A stretch of 64,000 nucleotides of DNA from assembly GCF_004379255.2 (NCBI RefSeq), contig NC_056041.1:18011559-18075558 (forward strand), in the 5' to 3' direction. Every line of letters begins with the position of its first letter. The first letter of the stretch is position 1. Both the position numbers and the translations under genes were made by a program. Source of the stretch: Salvia splendens (Eukaryota > Streptophyta > Magnoliopsida > Lamiales > Lamiaceae). Shown here in pieces: positions 9,801 through 21,789 of the stretch. The notes below the pieces were generated by a model that saw nothing but the letters and a program-made list of their open reading frames with translations, was not told the origin of the DNA and did not search any database.

Positions 9801-12800
9801 CCTGGATCGACTAAGGGGATGACGACTGGAGCTGCAGAAAAGAACCCCCTGCCCCAGGAAAAAGATGTTCCCAAGAAGGAGTTGAAAACACTTCCGCCAG
9901 GCCTAAAGTATGCTTACCTTGAGGCGAATGAGACTTTTCCGGTGATTATCAACAGCAACTTGATCAAGGAACAGGAAGAGGAGCTGCTGAAAGTCATCCG
10001 AAGGAATAAGAGCGCTATTGGTTGGACACTTTCTGACTTGGTAGGGATTAGCCCTGATCTGTGCATGCATCACATTCGATTAAATGAAGGAGCGAAACCC
10101 TGCAGAGACCCTCAACGCAAATTGAATCCCAATATGAGGGAGGAGGTATTGAAGGAGGTATTGAAGTTGTTATCCCTAGAAATCATTTATTCCATACCAG
10201 ACAGTGAATGGGTTAGCCCAGTACACATGGTACCCAAAAAGTCGGGAATCCAGGTTGTCAAGAACGACAAGAATGAGTTGGTACCGACCAGGCTAGTCAC
10301 CGGTTGGAGGATGTGCATTGACTACAGAAAATTGAATGAGGCAACCAAGAAAGACCATTTTCCCCTTCCGTTCATTGACCAGATGCTGGAGAGATTAGCA
10401 GGCAAGCAATATTTCTGTTTCTTGGACGGATATAGTGGGTATTTCCAAATTTACGTGGACCCCGAGGACCAGGAGAAGACAACTTTCACGTGTCCGTTCG
10501 GAACGTATGCATATCGGAGAATGCCGTTTGGCCTTTGCAATGCACCAGGCACTTTTCAACGATGTATGATGAGTATTTTCTCAGACCTGCTGGAAGATTG
10601 CATCGAGATCTTTATGGACGACTTCACTGTATACGGGGATTCATTTGATTCATGTCTGGCGAGCTTGGATGTAGTGCTGAGAAGATGTCAAGAGAAGCAC
10701 TTGGTTTTGAATTTCGAGAAATGCCACTTCATGGTCCCTGAAGGAATTGTCCTGGGGCATGTAGTATCGGAAAGGGGCATACAGGTGGACCAAGCAAAAG
10801 TGGACGTGATATCAAAACTGCCCCACCCGACAAATCAAAAGGAAGTGAGGGGATTCCTAGGTCACGCAGGATTCTACAGGAGATTTATAAAAGATTTTGC
10901 CAAAATTGCTCAGCCACTCACTCATCTGTTGCATAACGATGTTGAGTTTGTTTTTAATGAGGGGTGCATTAAGGCTTTTCAGCTGCTGAAGGACAGATTA
11001 GTATCTGCCCCCATCATCAGAGCACCTGATTGGAGTTTGCCGTTTGAAATCATGTGCGATGCGAGTGACTATGCAGTAGGGGCGGTGCTAGGTCAAAGAG
11101 TTGATGGAAAAAGTTACGTGATTTTCTATGCGTCAAAAACGCTAAATCAAGCCCAGAAAAATTACGACACCACGGAGAAGGAAATGTTGGCAGTCGTGTA
11201 CTCTTTTGAAAAATTTCGACCATATCTGCTCGGGTCGAGGGTGATAGTCTTCACAGATCACGCTGCGATAAAGTACTTACTGGCAAAGAAGGAGTCTAAG
11301 CCAAGGTTGATCCGATGGGTGTTACTGTTACAGGAGTTTAACTGGGAAGTCAGAGACAAGAAGGGGACGGAGAACAAGGTGGCTGATCACCTGAGTCGCA
11401 TTTACCAAGGTGAGACGGATGAAGCAATACCTGATGCGTTCCCGGAAGAACATCTTTATTATTTTAACGATTCTCCTAGACCTATCAATTGGGAAGAAGT
11501 AATGGCAGCAACAGGTCCAGGAGATGCTGAAAAAAGGAAATGCCAGGCGAATGCAGAGCCATGGTTCGCTGATCTAGCAAATTACTTGGTCACTAGAGAA
11601 GTGCCCAGTTCCGACGAAATTTCCCGGGCCCAGAAGATGAAATTGAAAAGTGAAGCCAAATACTACTTTTGGGACGATCCGTATTTGTGGAAAATGGGAG
11701 CTGACCAGGTAATTAGGAGATGCATTCCGGAGTGGGAGCAAAGGGATGTGCTGAATCATTGCCATGCTTTGGCTTGTGGGGGTCACTTTGGACCTAGGAA
11801 GACTGCAAGGAAGGTTCTAGACAGTGGTTTCTACTGGCCTACATTACATAAGGATGCATTCGAATTCTGCCAGAATTGCGAAAGGTGTCAGCAGATTGGA
11901 GGAATTTCTAGAAGGGACGAAATGCCACAAGTTCCGGTGATTGTTTGTGAGATTTTCGATGTTTGGGGTATGGACTTTATGGGTCCATTTCCATCTTCAT
12001 ATGGGAATACATACATACTTGTGGCGGTGGACTACGTTTCGAAATGGATAGAGGCAAAAGCTACGACCTCCTGCGAAGCTGCGGAAGTAGCCAAATTTCT
12101 GCGGTCTAACATTTTCAACAGGTACGGGATCCCTAGGGCTGTCATCTCAGACCAAGGAACCCATTTTAAGAACCGTACAATAGAGGCTCTCATGAAGAAA
12201 TACGGAGTCCACCATAGGTTGTCTACGCCTTATCATCCTCAGTCCAATGGCCAGGCAGAAATATCAAATAGGGAGATAAAGGCCATTCTCGAAAAAACGG
12301 TGAACCCGTCTAGGAAGGATTGGAGTAAGAGACTGGATGATGCATTATGGGCTTATAGGACAGCTTATAAGACACCTATTGGTATGTCACCATATAGGTT
12401 GGTATTCGGAAAAATGTGCCACTTACCCGTGGGAATCGAACACAGAGCATACTGGGCGGTCAAAGAGATCAACATGAATCCGCAGGCTTGTGAAGAAGAG
12501 AGGAAAATGCAACTCCAGGAACTGGAAGAGTTACGGCTTGAGTCTTATGAATCTGCCATGTGGTATAAGGAAAAAACTAAGCTTTGGCATGATAAAAATC
12601 TCCGGGTCAAGGAACTCAGGGTAGGACAGAAAGTCCTTTTGTTTCAATCCAAACTCAAGTTGATGCCTGGAAAGTTAAAGTCTAAATGGATTGGGCCTTA
12701 CATCATCATGGGACTTCGAGCAAACGGAGCAGTTGAAATCCAGGGAAGTGCACCAAATTCCATACCTTTTCTTGTCAATGGACATAGGATAAAGGTCTTT

Positions 12801-12866
12801 AGGGATAGCTCAGAGTTGTGTGTAGTGGACGAAGTGCCACTACGCGCACTCTTTGATATCACCTAA
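6849..12866 (+). CDS. Athila gag-pol polyprotein
   Basis: A single open frame of 2005 residues starts at the first good ATG after the primer site. A gag domain is at about residues 120-300 ([33 protein letters not shown]). A long Gln/Asn/Gly-rich linker follows, in which I find no CCHC zinc knuckle. The protease motif DLGAS is near 781. Reverse transcriptase runs from about 1154 ([10 protein letters not shown]) with the active site FMDDF near 1255. RNase H starts near 1403 ([13 protein letters not shown]). Integrase has an H-H-C-C finger near 1636 and DDE residues near 1707 (GMDFMGPF), 1767 ([10 protein letters not shown]) and 1802 ([12 protein letters not shown]). All catalytic signatures are intact and no stop or frameshift is seen, so the element may be recently active. 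It replicates by reverse transcription of its own RNA and integrates at new sites. Confidence 0.92.
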   Translation: MSRSFHRSNSSGWKYGQFVWKIKDTASTVTTRSGFTTGDPFPTEFLSDESWESSGRTDPESPPESETESETGEEEEVEMAHVADPDPEIGSLTAHLDGEPAHAIVMNPRQRSIEIKTNVLGVLPTFSGRRSECPYEFLNEFSKLCGIQRRPNDATEEDYRLRAIPFTLKGEANTWLLRLPPDSIRTWRDFKLEFLDYFFPSNKTNALKKEIVECKQDYDESLSQYWSRFKGLLDACPNHRMIEAETYSLFYEGATPESKDLMNSSSGGNFTRKRGSEAREILGRLIDAKKAYDSTRNAVRKGSVNALREQEDDKVEARIDRLEKALLNAIEKTNTAAPRETAKLLGPVDNQPQQYYGPQEGDYQAQANAMGSWNPDGSWNQGRQRDAPWRNHPNFRWSENEQSQPAPQLSIQSAPQPERQGNWRNHEGQGNWNNRNQGDHSTWGNKNQNYQGNSYVPPHQRNFQAPYPGQGSNFNNNPGGQGHIRPGQGSGTNQNIGPGPSQPSSRPRNLDEMVHDLVSSQQHIQNNLQSNNDVVHKLQDAQQEQKAAMDMLAKQLSQIATSLSDMRGNEGKIHASVRPPDKANISQITLRSGKEYEGPVMRYREVTTPIKDKEAEEKTTESRNSVESNPAVRDELQAGDLEKRLPRTIEPFFLDPEPELVEKKGVDEFSAGECSGTEKRPKPFPNRGEAKKKKDEPVDLVDIFGKLEINLPFLQALKMPVFSKFIKEFIAGKARPSGKILIGENVSAVIQKRRMPSKCNDPGMFTLPISIGDVKIEHAMCDLGASINVLPLSIYKRLVGVGMVDTKVVIQLADRSCICPEGVLENVIVKVHDFLYPADFHVIKMSDNESVESGGVLLGRPFLRTAKTIIDVFDGTICLDYNGDKYTFSIDEAMKKPLDVENMHSVDIINPLVQEYLETELMQGQIENSEMSHAVDKEVASWCQAMNTSKLSDEELAEAILEFCTKPELARSRETLYGASKEDLPGSTKGMTTGAAEKNPLPQEKDVPKKELKTLPPGLKYAYLEANETFPVIINSNLIKEQEEELLKVIRRNKSAIGWTLSDLVGISPDLCMHHIRLNEGAKPCRDPQRKLNPNMREEVLKEVLKLLSLEIIYSIPDSEWVSPVHMVPKKSGIQVVKNDKNELVPTRLVTGWRMCIDYRKLNEATKKDHFPLPFIDQMLERLAGKQYFCFLDGYSGYFQIYVDPEDQEKTTFTCPFGTYAYRRMPFGLCNAPGTFQRCMMSIFSDLLEDCIEIFMDDFTVYGDSFDSCLASLDVVLRRCQEKHLVLNFEKCHFMVPEGIVLGHVVSERGIQVDQAKVDVISKLPHPTNQKEVRGFLGHAGFYRRFIKDFAKIAQPLTHLLHNDVEFVFNEGCIKAFQLLKDRLVSAPIIRAPDWSLPFEIMCDASDYAVGAVLGQRVDGKSYVIFYASKTLNQAQKNYDTTEKEMLAVVYSFEKFRPYLLGSRVIVFTDHAAIKYLLAKKESKPRLIRWVLLLQEFNWEVRDKKGTENKVADHLSRIYQGETDEAIPDAFPEEHLYYFNDSPRPINWEEVMAATGPGDAEKRKCQANAEPWFADLANYLVTREVPSSDEISRAQKMKLKSEAKYYFWDDPYLWKMGADQVIRRCIPEWEQRDVLNHCHALACGGHFGPRKTARKVLDSGFYWPTLHKDAFEFCQNCERCQQIGGISRRDEMPQVPVIVCEIFDVWGMDFMGPFPSSYGNTYILVAVDYVSKWIEAKATTSCEAAEVAKFLRSNIFNRYGIPRAVISDQGTHFKNRTIEALMKKYGVHHRLSTPYHPQSNGQAEISNREIKAILEKTVNPSRKDWSKRLDDALWAYRTAYKTPIGMSPYRLVFGKMCHLPVGIEHRAYWAVKEINMNPQACEEERKMQLQELEELRLESYESAMWYKEKTKLWHDKNLRVKELRVGQKVLLFQSKLKLMPGKLKSKWIGPYIIMGLRANGAVEIQGSAPNSIPFLVNGHRIKVFRDSSELCVVDEVPLRALFDIT

Positions 12867-13473
12867 CCAGTCTAGGAAGGAAGTGTTTTTAAAATATCTC
12901 CTGGGTCTAGTAATATAAAGTTTAACCATACCCTGATCCAGGAAATTTTGAGAACACTTGACAACAATTTTGTAAATATTTAATTGCTTTCTTTAAATCA
13001 AGAAAAATCCAAACAAATAAAAAAAATTTTATTCTTCCAAAAATATTTTCGAAATACCGGACCCATCGGGAATGTTTTTGATGCTGTCATATCCTAGACC
13101 CGGGGAGTTCGGCGTTTCATTTTTTTTAGTTTGATGTTTTCTTTTAGTGTGTTTTGGCAGAAGGAATTTACTTGAGCAAGGAATTGTGGGGTAAAAGAGT
13201 TTTGGAGGGAATTGACACCGGTCCGGATTTCAAAGAGCACTTTATGGGGAGGCGTACGGTCGCTAGCGTCACCACCTGCACCCGCCTGCAAAAGGAACTG
13301 TCCTCTCCAATGCCTACACTATGATCGGTTTTGGCCTTTTTATTTTTTTTTCATTACTCATTCTCTCTCCAAATATTCTCTCTCCCAAATCAAAAACCCC
13401 AAATTTCAATCTCTCTCTAACCCTAATCTGAAAATTTCGCCCAAGTTCTTTTCAAAATTTTCTACAGAATACC

Positions 13474-16224
13474 ATGGATAACCAACAAGGAACCAGCAGC
13501 GCTTCTGGATCCGCCGAGAAGAGTGCGGCGGAGTTCATGAATGAACTATTTCAGAAGTTCGGAGGGGCCGATAAAGCGATGCAAGCGTTCGCGATGTTTG
13601 CAATGGGACAACCCATGCCAGCCGTTCCAACAACCACCGTGACACAACCGGAGGTTGTCGAGACACCACCCACTGCTGTACAAGAAACCGCACCGGAGGC
13701 TGCTACCATTATTCCAGAATAAACCACCTCTGCCCAGCACACAGTCCCAGAAACCGCCACCAGGCCGGAGGACGATGCAGTGCCCGACGTTCCAGGATCA
13801 CCCATTACGGAGATTCGCGAAGTAGAGACAGATCTGGCCGCGGGACTGACGTTATTGGCCGTAGGTGAACCCAGGTTAGGTTCTGATTCTCAGAAGGAAT
13901 CCCCTGTTTTAAAGTTTGGAGGTGATGGTGTTTCAGAGGGAGTAAACCTTGATATTTCTGCTGTGAATTTGGTGGAGAGTGTTGTTGGGGGGGTAGATGC
14001 TCTTGTTGCGGTAGTTGAAGACACCGCCATTGCTGTTAGTAGGGCTGAGGGGGAAACCCCTGTTCTGGAGGCGTCTGTTGAGAGGGATGCCGTTGTTGAT
14101 GATGATGATGTTCAAGTGGGCGGCGAAGCCCTAAATTCTGAAAAGGAAACCCTAGACGTAGTTGGGGGCGATGAAGCCCAATTTACTGAGGAAGTTGTTG
14201 ATGCGGGAAGGACTCCCGAAAAATCTGTGGGCACTGAAGCCCAACCTGAAGGAAATCTTACGGGGTTAGAAACCCCTGTTTATATCACGGGGGCAACCCC
14301 ATTGTTAGCAGAGGAAAGTGGAGCACTCGATTCTGAGGGTGCTCAAGAAACTGTCGATGCAGGACTCCACATGATAGTGGATTTAACTGAGGTCTCTGAG
14401 GAGGCCGATTCGCAGCTTAATCTAAGGGAAACAAGGAGACGGACACGTCGGAGTATTCTTGATGACATTGCCGTTTCTGCCCAACAAAAGGAAAAGGATA
14501 CGCTGGACCTAGCGACAGCCGTGTCTGCGCAGGAAGACTCCCCCAGGCCGAGTGGAAGGGAGAGTGACGAAGAGGGGCGCCGCGCGAGGGCTAAGAAGAG
14601 GAAAGGGAAACAAATTGCTTCCTCCTCGACCGAGAAGGAGAGGGGGAAATCTACTGAATCTCCACTTCCTCCACCCGCCAAAGTACCATACGCCACGGAG
14701 CCCGAGAATCCTGCCAGGTCCAGTGATTCAGAGGAGGAGCAAGACGAGGATGTACTGAACTTTGAGCCGACGGAGATTTGGATTACAAACGAGCTGTTAG
14801 ACAATATGAGAAGATTTGACGATCCAAAACGTGTGGCCATATACAAGGAAAAGAGTGCTGAGGGAAAGGTGGCGAAGTCCGGAAAAATATACCACCCGGC
14901 GGAACTCAAACATATTAGCTCTAACGATGAGTTCAGGGGGTATATAGATGCAATCGGTTTTGATTGGTTACTCAAGCACAGCACTTTCGAAGTCCCAGTC
15001 GACGCGGCCCGTGAATTCTTTTCCACCTTCCGGTTCAAATCCACCGCCGATTTGGATGCGGATTCCATAGCTTTCAGGCTTTTTAATGAAGAACATAGGA
15101 TGAGTATCCGGGAGTGGACGCTGCGGATGGGCTTGCTAACGAGAACAGAAGATGATGAGGGCCTGTGGAACGACAGAATGGTTGGTCCGCCGAAGTTGAC
15201 GCCAGGATTTCAGGCACAAGGTGCGTGGGAGTTCTTGACTCACTCAAGAGTGGGTCAATTTAAAACAAGTTGGTCGAAGGCACACCATATAGAAAATCGG
15301 GTCCTGCGATTCGCCCAAACTTTTGTTAGCTACAACTTGATGGGCACTGCCAACAATGCCCTGACGACCGCCGACCTATACTTTACGTGGTGCATGGCCA
15401 CAGGAGTACGAGTTCATTTGGGTTATTGGTTAGCCCAAGCCTGCCATCAAGTCACCTCCAACCCGTCCAGGCATCTGTACACGTGCCATCTTCTCGGGGC
15501 CTATTTGCAGCGCAACATTGTAATTAAAATCAGCAAGGCCTGCCGTGTAGTAAAGATGTGCTCAGCCCCGGAAGTCTTCAATTTCGATTTTTTTATCAAC
15601 AAGGGGTTGCTGATCGCCCGAGGGAAGGAGGTGTGTTTTTATGAGGTCGGTAAGTCAGAGGCACAAGTCAAGCAGGAACCCGATGGTGTGGAGGTAAAGG
15701 ATCAAGCCACTGAGGACGAAGTCAGGCTGATGGTTCAGGGAGTTCAGAAAGAGGTTGAGGAGGTAAGGAAAGGAATCGACGGGGTACGCAAGGAAATGAC
15801 TGAGATCCGAAGGGAATTCGGAAAAAGCAGGGAAGAGGCCGCAGTCCTAAGGGGACGAATCACCGATTGGGTGGCTTCGTCAACAGAGCAAACCAACAGG
15901 ATGGCGGAGGGTGTTGCTTTGATGACGACCATGCTGAAATGGCTGCACAAAAAGTTCCCGGATGCATCAGAAACTATTCCTGGGTCTAGCGGCAACATTA
16001 CAACGCTAAGTCCAGGAAGTGTATCCGCGCAGAAGCCATCACAAGGCCCGAGGCCTCACATCACCCCCTCTTCCGCTAGACCCGTGGTCCTGAGGACAGC
16101 CATACCCCGACCTACTGATGACAGACCAGTGAAGCCGGAGATGCCGGCCAGGAAGAAAGCAAAGATGACCCAGCCGACGGTGCCACCAAAGTTTGGCTCC
16201 CACGGGGGCCAGACACCGAATTGA
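13474..16224 (+). pseudogene. Athila 3' ORF (ATHILA ORF-1-like), split by one TAA
   Basis: From ATG 13474 one frame runs to a stop at 16224 (916 codons plus stop), broken only by TAA at 13720-13722. The piece after the stop has no early ATG and reads on in the same frame. The first 250 residues are low-complexity and acidic. The middle region is better conserved in type (AAREFFSTFRFKSTADLD; MSIREWTLRMGLLT; ENRVLRFAQTFVSYNLMG) and resembles the ORF-1 family of Athila elements as I recall it. The C-terminal part has a coiled-coil-like stretch (VQKEVEEVRKGIDGVRKEM) and a basic tail. I see no membrane helix, so an envelope role is not supported. It is either a nonsense mutant or expressed by readthrough or reinitiation. 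Confidence 0.65.
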
Positions 16225-16337
16225 ATTTCCCCTCAAACCCAAGTAACTTTTTCTTTCTTTTATTTAACAGTTCTTTCGTTTTATTTCTGTTTTACCTGTC
16301 AGCATGCTAGGTTCTGTATATATGTGTTGAACCCTTC

Positions 16338-16455
16338 CACTTAGACCAGGCATTGGTCTAAGTGTGAGAAGGGGTTATATGTCATAGCATGTTTTGTGTT
16401 GTATGTTGTTCCTTCTCCCACTTAGCCCAATGCTTGGTCTAAGTGTGAGAAGTTT
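16338..16455 (+). repeat. Repeated GGTCTAAGTGTGAGAAG motifs downstream of the Athila 3' ORF
   Basis: CATTGGTCTAAGTGTGAGAA and TGCTTGGTCTAAGTGTGAGA occur about 85 bp apart, each preceded by CCACTTAG. A third related copy (GGTTTAAGTGTGAGCAG) forms the junction with the 3' LTR. This untranslated region therefore contains repeats of the sequence at the LTR edge. Confidence 0.55.
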
Positions 16456-16912
16456 GTGTTTTGTTGAGTTCGTTTCATGTCGCCACTAACTGGCCTGCTT
16501 TCCACTTCATACGGATTGCTTGGGGACAAGCATAAATTAAGTGGGAGGGGGGACGCAGTTAGTGCAGTTAGTGTCTTGTACATATTCTGTTAGGTCTAGG
16601 AGTTTGTAGAAGTTTTTTTTTAGGTTTCGTGTTTGCATAACTGGTATAATAAATAGCAAAAAGCCCCTTAGGGAGAGTAATTGAAGAGAAAATACATGCT
16701 AAATTGTGAATCCTTTTCTCTTAATAAATCAAAGTCAGTTGGATGAAGTGAGAACGATAGAGGATGCCTTAGATAACCCAGTTGTGCAGCCCTACTATAA
16801 GAGCGAGTTATAAGCCTATACACTTTGAGCTAACTTGTAAAAAGAATGGGCTACCACTTGATGCTTAGGGAGAAGAGTCTGACGGAAAAATAAAAAAAAA
16901 GAAAGGGTTTCT

Positions 16913-17020
16913 GGAGGTATAAGCTGGACGAAGTCCAGGAAAAGGAGGTATAAGCTGGACGAAGTCCAGGGGAGGAGTTAAAATAATAAAACCGGAGGTA
17001 TAAGCTGGACGAAGTCCAGG
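16913..17020 (+). repeat. Three hairpin repeats (CTGGACGAAGTCCAG) in the Athila 3' untranslated region
   Basis: A 27-bp unit occurs at 16913-16939, 16944-16970 and 16994-17020. Each unit contains the perfect inverted repeat CTGGAC-GAA-GTCCAG, a 6-bp stem with a GAA triloop. The spacers are purine- and A-rich. The three copies look identical although the spacers differ, so the stem-loop may be under selection. Confidence 0.8.
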
Positions 17021-17515
17021 AAAAAAAAAAATAAATAAATAAATTTAAGGGCAGGAAGCAGTAGAAACCAGACCCAGGAATAAAAAGGAGACGGTAGGAA
17101 GGAGAAACTCTCATAACCCGATGCATCAGTGGAGTAACTTTAACTTAAGAGCGATCCGATCCTAACATCCCTGGTGAGGAATGAGTGATCGAGTGAATCT
17201 AACAATTGGGAAGTCAGAAGGCTATCTTGACGAACTGACAACTCGGCTAGATAGAAGAAGGGAAGGGGAGGAATCTGAGGCTGTAAACGCTTGGATTGAC
17301 CTTAAACTTGTGGGGATGGCTGCTAGGAAAATACCAGTTTATGCGCTTATGTGTTTTCTTTTCTTTTGTGATTTTTATGTGTTTCGTGTTGTAGTTGTCT
17401 AGGTCTAGGAGTCTGTTTTGTTTGTAGAAAAGTACTTGGAGGAGGGCCGTGCATTGAAATTCGCCTTATTTCTTTTTCTTGTCTTTCATACTTGAGGACA
17501 AGCATGGTTTAAGTG

Positions 17516-18971
17516 TGAGCAGTTTGATAAGGCTAATTTCATGCATGGGTCTAGGGATTTAATTCGTGATTTTACTAGGACTAACGCACGTTTTAAGCCA
17601 GGTGTGTGAAGGAATTCGCCAGGTCCAGGAAAGAAGACCAAAAAATCACAAGGTCGAGGAACTGGCGATTTAGTGAACGATTATGAAGAGAATTGCTCGA
17701 CGGAGGAAGCTCCAGAGTTGAAGGGTAGAATAGAGATTTCTACGAAGACTCAAGGGCTATTTCCGCATCTATAAAAGGCAGAAGCATGCAAGCTGGAGGG
17801 ATCTTCCCGGGGGAGACCTCACCACAGCCTGTTGCTTAGTTCACTTTCCCACACACACACTTGATACTAGTTTTGAGGAGATCTCAGTTCGCACGTCCGG
17901 GTTTCATCTTAGCTTCTGATATAGTGTAACACCGCTCTTGTTAAGAGCGAAGAAACAATTTATTTTCTGCTTTCCGCATTTTGCTTACTTTGCCGAGCTT
18001 CGTTGTTCGAAGCTCGGTTCGCTGTTTTCACCGAATAGTTTCTGATTTAGATGCAAGTTTGATTTTCCGTTATGGCGATTGTGTTGATTTCTGGTTTGAT
18101 CGTTTCGCTTATTGAGATTTTGGAGTTTTAATTTGTCTGAGTTGGATGCGTTTCGCAGCTGTTTACTGAGTTATTGCAGGTTAATGGTCAGATCTGGGAG
18201 ATTGGAGTTGGATTGTGGAAGAATTTTGGTTGGATTTGCTGGATTTGTTGGGTGTTGGGTTCGGATGTCTTGGATCCGGAGTGGATCAAGCATTCTGCCG
18301 TGAATCTGAGTAGTTTCGATCTGATTTTCATGCTTAGTTTACGTGATTTTCTTTCATTTCGTCTAGTGTACGCAGATCTGATGTGTTTCCGAGTTGCAGC
18401 AAGATAACGACGACCAAATCTCTATATTCTGTTCGAATCTCGCTTTTTGCTCAGTTTGTTAATCTGCAGTTCTTTCCGTACTTGCCATTTTTGGAATTAT
18501 GGTCCCCACCTTCAGTCATATTCTGTTTAGCTAGATTAGGTAGTTGTTTACACTGTCTAGCAAGTGGTTATGTTTCTTGTTGTCGAAGTCTGAATTTACA
18601 AGTTTAACATGTCCTAGGTCTAGCATTTACATTTTCTGCCTAGGTCTAGAGTTAGTTTAAAATTCTCAACCCTTTTGTTGCGTGGCAGCAGCCATTAGTC
18701 TGTCCAAAGTCTCTGAGCACTACTTTGCGAGTCCATCTCTGTGGGATCGACCCCACTTCCCTATACTAATTCATAGTATTCGGGTTGAGGGATTTATATT
18801 TTTTGAAGGAGGGTCGATGTGTGTCCAACGACCAAGCACTTTATGTTCTCTTAAGTTCCTAGACCTTGTGCTCTAGTGGATTTAAGGAGCGTGGTGTCTT
18901 GACCAAGCACTTGCAGTGATCTATTTCTGTGCACACTCGATATATACAACCAACAAAAAACCCTCGTTTCA
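17516..18971 (+). repeat. 3' LTR of the Athila element
   Basis: Same length as the 5' LTR, and nearly identical. The sequence just upstream (GAGGACAAGCATGGTTTAAG) is only weakly purine-rich, so a classical polypurine tract is not clear. Confidence 0.95.
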
Positions 18972-19269
18972 GGCATAATGCAACTGAAATAAGTAATAAA
19001 TTTAATGTTATCATCAAAAACAATATCATGAATTTTAATTTCGTCCTCCAAATGCCAAAAGGAGAATATGATGAAGCTTAGCATTCTGCACATCATTTAT
19101 CAATCATATTAATCATTTCCCCAGTTTCTGATGGTGGCGCGTCGAGAGGGTGGGGACGGCGGAGTCTAGCATTGGTTTTTGATGCACAACAATTTGAGAG
19201 TTGGGCAATTTGTATGGAATAATTAATGTGTTGTGTATAATTTATTCAAAATATGTGACTCATTATGGA

Positions 19270-20550
19270 TGATTTTACTTCACTATTGTTTACGAAACAC
19301 ATCACACGTATTATAATTTTACTTCACTCTTGTTTACGAAACACATCACTCTTATTATGATTTTACTTCACTCTTGTTTACAAAACACATCACTCTTAGC
19401 TTGATTTTACTTCACTCTTGTTTACAAAACACATTACTCTTATTATGATTTTACTTCACTCTTGTTTACAAAACACATCACTCTTAGCTTGATTTTACTT
19501 CACTCTTGTTTACAAAACACATCATTCTTATTATGATTTTACTTCACTCTTGTTTACAAAACACATCACTCTTAGCTTGATTTTACTTCACTCTTGTTTA
19601 CGAAACACATCACTCTTATTATGATTTTACTTCACTCTTGTTTACAAAACGCATCACTCTTAGCATGATCTTACTTCACTCTTGTTTACAAAACACATCA
19701 CTCTTATAACGATCACATCACTCTTGTTTACAAAACACATCACTCTTATTATGATTTTAATTCACTCTTGTTCACAAAACACATCATTATTATTATGATT
19801 TTTACTTCACTCTTGTTCACAAAACACATCACTCTTATTATGATTTTTACTTCACTCTTGTTCACAAAACACATTACTCTTATTATGATTTTACTTCACT
19901 CTTGTTCACAAAACACATCACTCTTCTTATGATTTTACTTCACTCTTGTTCACAAAACACATCACTCTTATTATGATTTTACTTCACTCTTGTTCACAAA
20001 ACACATCACTCTTATTATGATTTTACAAGAATTACTTTGAAAAAGTAACTTAGTGTTGAAGGTCTTGGTTAATGCATTCGGTCAAACAAAAATGACCCCT
20101 TTTTTTATGTCTAATGTGATTTAATATTTCCAATCTTATACTCCATGGTTGCAAATTACGTATCATATCATATCACTTGTGTTAATATAACACATCACTC
20201 TTAGCATGATTTTACTTCACTGTTGTTAACAAAACACATCACTCTTAGCATGATCTTACTTCACTGTTGTTTACAGAACACATCACTCTTAGCATGATCT
20301 TACTTCACTGTTGTTTACAGAACACATCACTCTTAGCATTATTTTACTTCACTGTTGTTTACAAAACACATTACTCTTAACATGATCTTACTTCACAGTT
20401 GTTTACAAAACACATCACTCTTAGCATGATCTTACTTCACAGTTGTTTACAAAACACATCACTCTTAGCATGATCTTACTTCACTGTTGTTTACAAAACA
20501 CATCACTCTTAGCATTATTTTACTTCACTGTTGTTAACAAAAACACATCA
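19270..20550. repeat. 44-bp minisatellite in element B, partly in dimeric order
   Basis: Two blocks (about 19270-20027 and 20189-20550) hold units of CACATCACTCTTATTATGAT plus TTTACTTCACTCTTGTTTAC. In 19320-19640 units with TTATTATG alternate with units with TTAGCTTG, giving a higher-order repeat of about 88 bp. The second block is enriched in TTAGCATGATCTTACTTCAC variants. The 160-bp gap between the blocks is non-repetitive AT-rich sequence. Confidence 0.9.
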
Positions 20551-20762
20551 CTATATTATTTATGAACTATGATTAAATAGAGGACTACATAACCATTTGA
20601 AGCCATTAAACGGCAAATGTGATTATTTGAACAAACAATTATAAAATAATATTTCATCATACCAGATGTACAAAAAATTTGAATTTCACCACAAATCAAC
20701 ATATATGTATACTACTAAACATTAGCAGAATTGTCGGGCTTGAAGATGGGTTGTAGTGGCTG

Positions 20763-21284
20763 ATGAGTAGCTTTGTAATCGCGGCGGCGGCGACGCTTCC
20801 CGGCGGCGGAGCTGGTGCAATGAAATCTCCGGCCGGCAAACTCTACTCCTTCAGCCATCCCTCCGTCGATGCTCTCATCAACCGCGCGGCCCCCTCTCCG
20901 GCGGCGAAAAGGAGATTGCCTTACGGCAACGATGGTGGTCTGCAACTCCACCAATTGGAGCAATTGCTCAATTCGTAGGAGAAAAAGGTTGAAGAAAATC
21001 CGAAGAATTGTGGCCTTCCATTGTCAATTCATCAACAACCTTCTCCTTCTTCAAATCTAGTCTCAGCAGATAAGTTTGTGATGGATGCAGCAGCACCACC
21101 ATCACTTCAACAACTGGTTGCAGCAGATGACTTTGTGATCGCAACAGATAGCTTTTGTGATGAAGAAGAAACTCAATTGGCTTCTTCAATTGATGACAAA
21201 CGTAAATTGGCTGCAATGACAATTATACCCTCGCCTTGTTATTGTGGAATAAATTTGTTATTGAATGTACTAATATCTCCTTAA
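20763..21284 (+). pseudogene. Type I MADS-box gene fragment captured in element B
   Basis: The frame from ATG 20763 encodes GAGAMKSPAGKLYSFSHPSV DALINR, which resembles the second half of a type I (AGL62-like) MADS domain (SPGGK-x-FSFGHP-x-VD-x-x-IDR). The DNA-binding N-terminal half is replaced by an Ala/Gly-rich stretch. After LEQLLNS comes a TAG (20976-20978), and the same frame continues for about 100 residues with KKVEENPKNCGLP and several LVxADxFV repeats. GC content is far above that of the surroundings. This is best explained as a host gene piece taken up by the TIR element, as Pack-MULEs do, and then mutated. No complete MADS protein can be made from it. Confidence 0.5.
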
Positions 21285-21383
21285 ATTCAAAAATTAATAC
21301 TAGCCCTTGATTTTTTTGATCTTGTGGCTATTATTTGTTCTCTAGTTATTTGGTTAAGAGGGGTTTGCCATAGATCACTACCC

Positions 21384-21406
21384 TATATATATATATATAT
21401 ATATAT
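21384..21406. repeat. (TA)n microsatellite between elements B and C
   Basis: About 11 TA units directly join the CCC end of B to the AGTGATC start of C. Confidence 0.95.
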
Positions 21407-21591
21407 AGTGATCAATATATAACTAATCTTAAATGTATAACTAGAGAACAAATCTCAGCCACACATTTTAATACTCCAAATTAATCCTATGGCTTAAACA
21501 AACTTTCAGATTTTTATGAAAAAAAACTTGTCCAGGGGCATTTTGGGAATTCAATACATCAATGTGAATTCATGAATAACATATAATCACC

Positions 21592-21789
21592 GTGAATCCA
21601 ATCTTACAAAAGTCATGCGCCGCGCTAGCTGTCTCTGTGGCGGAGCTGCCGCAGGCTCCGCCCACTCCGACGCCTTCTCAGACGTCTCCGACGGCTGCAC
21701 CGCCGCCGTCGGTGATCTCGTCGACTTCTTCGGCTCCGGCGCTGTATGCTGGAGCAATTATGCATTATATATTTTCTAAGTGGAGATAA
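21592..21789 (+). pseudogene. Pro/Ala/Ser-rich gene fragment in element C
   Basis: An open stretch without an ATG at its start encodes AELPQAPPTPTPSQTSPTAA PPPSVISSTSSAPALYAGA. The composition resembles an arabinogalactan or extensin-type wall protein segment. It is GC-rich in AT-rich surroundings, as expected for a captured host exon piece. The source gene cannot be named. Confidence 0.3.

Larger units (their letters stand above)
5288..18971 (+). mobile_element. Full-length Athila-type Ty3/gypsy retrotransposon nested in element B
   Basis: Two 1456-bp LTRs (TGAGCAG...CGTTTCA) flank a 10.8-kb interior. A primer-binding site fitting tRNA-Asp follows the 5' LTR by two bases. A 2005-codon gag-pol is open from end to end. 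A long ORF with one internal stop follows, in the position where Athila elements keep an additional or env-like gene. The reverse transcriptase box FMDDF and the order protease, RT, RNase H, integrase fit the Athila lineage. The two LTRs differ at only about four positions by eye. The 5 bases before (CACAA) and after (GGCAT) do not match, so the usual 5-bp target duplication is missing. Confidence 0.9.
5043..21383. mobile_element. TIR element B (about 2.66 kb without insert), host of the Athila element
   Basis: The left end GGGTAGTGATCAAGATATAA is nearly identical to the right end of A. The right end, reverse-complemented, is GGGTAGTGATCTATGGCAAA, matching the left end of A. B is therefore an inverted relative of A. 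Its sequence is 5043-5287, then a 13.7-kb Athila element, then 18972-21383. Without the insert it is about 2657 bp, close to the 2580 bp of A. The right part carries two minisatellite blocks and a MADS-box-like gene fragment. Both sides are (TA)n tracts. No transposase is seen. Confidence 0.65.
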
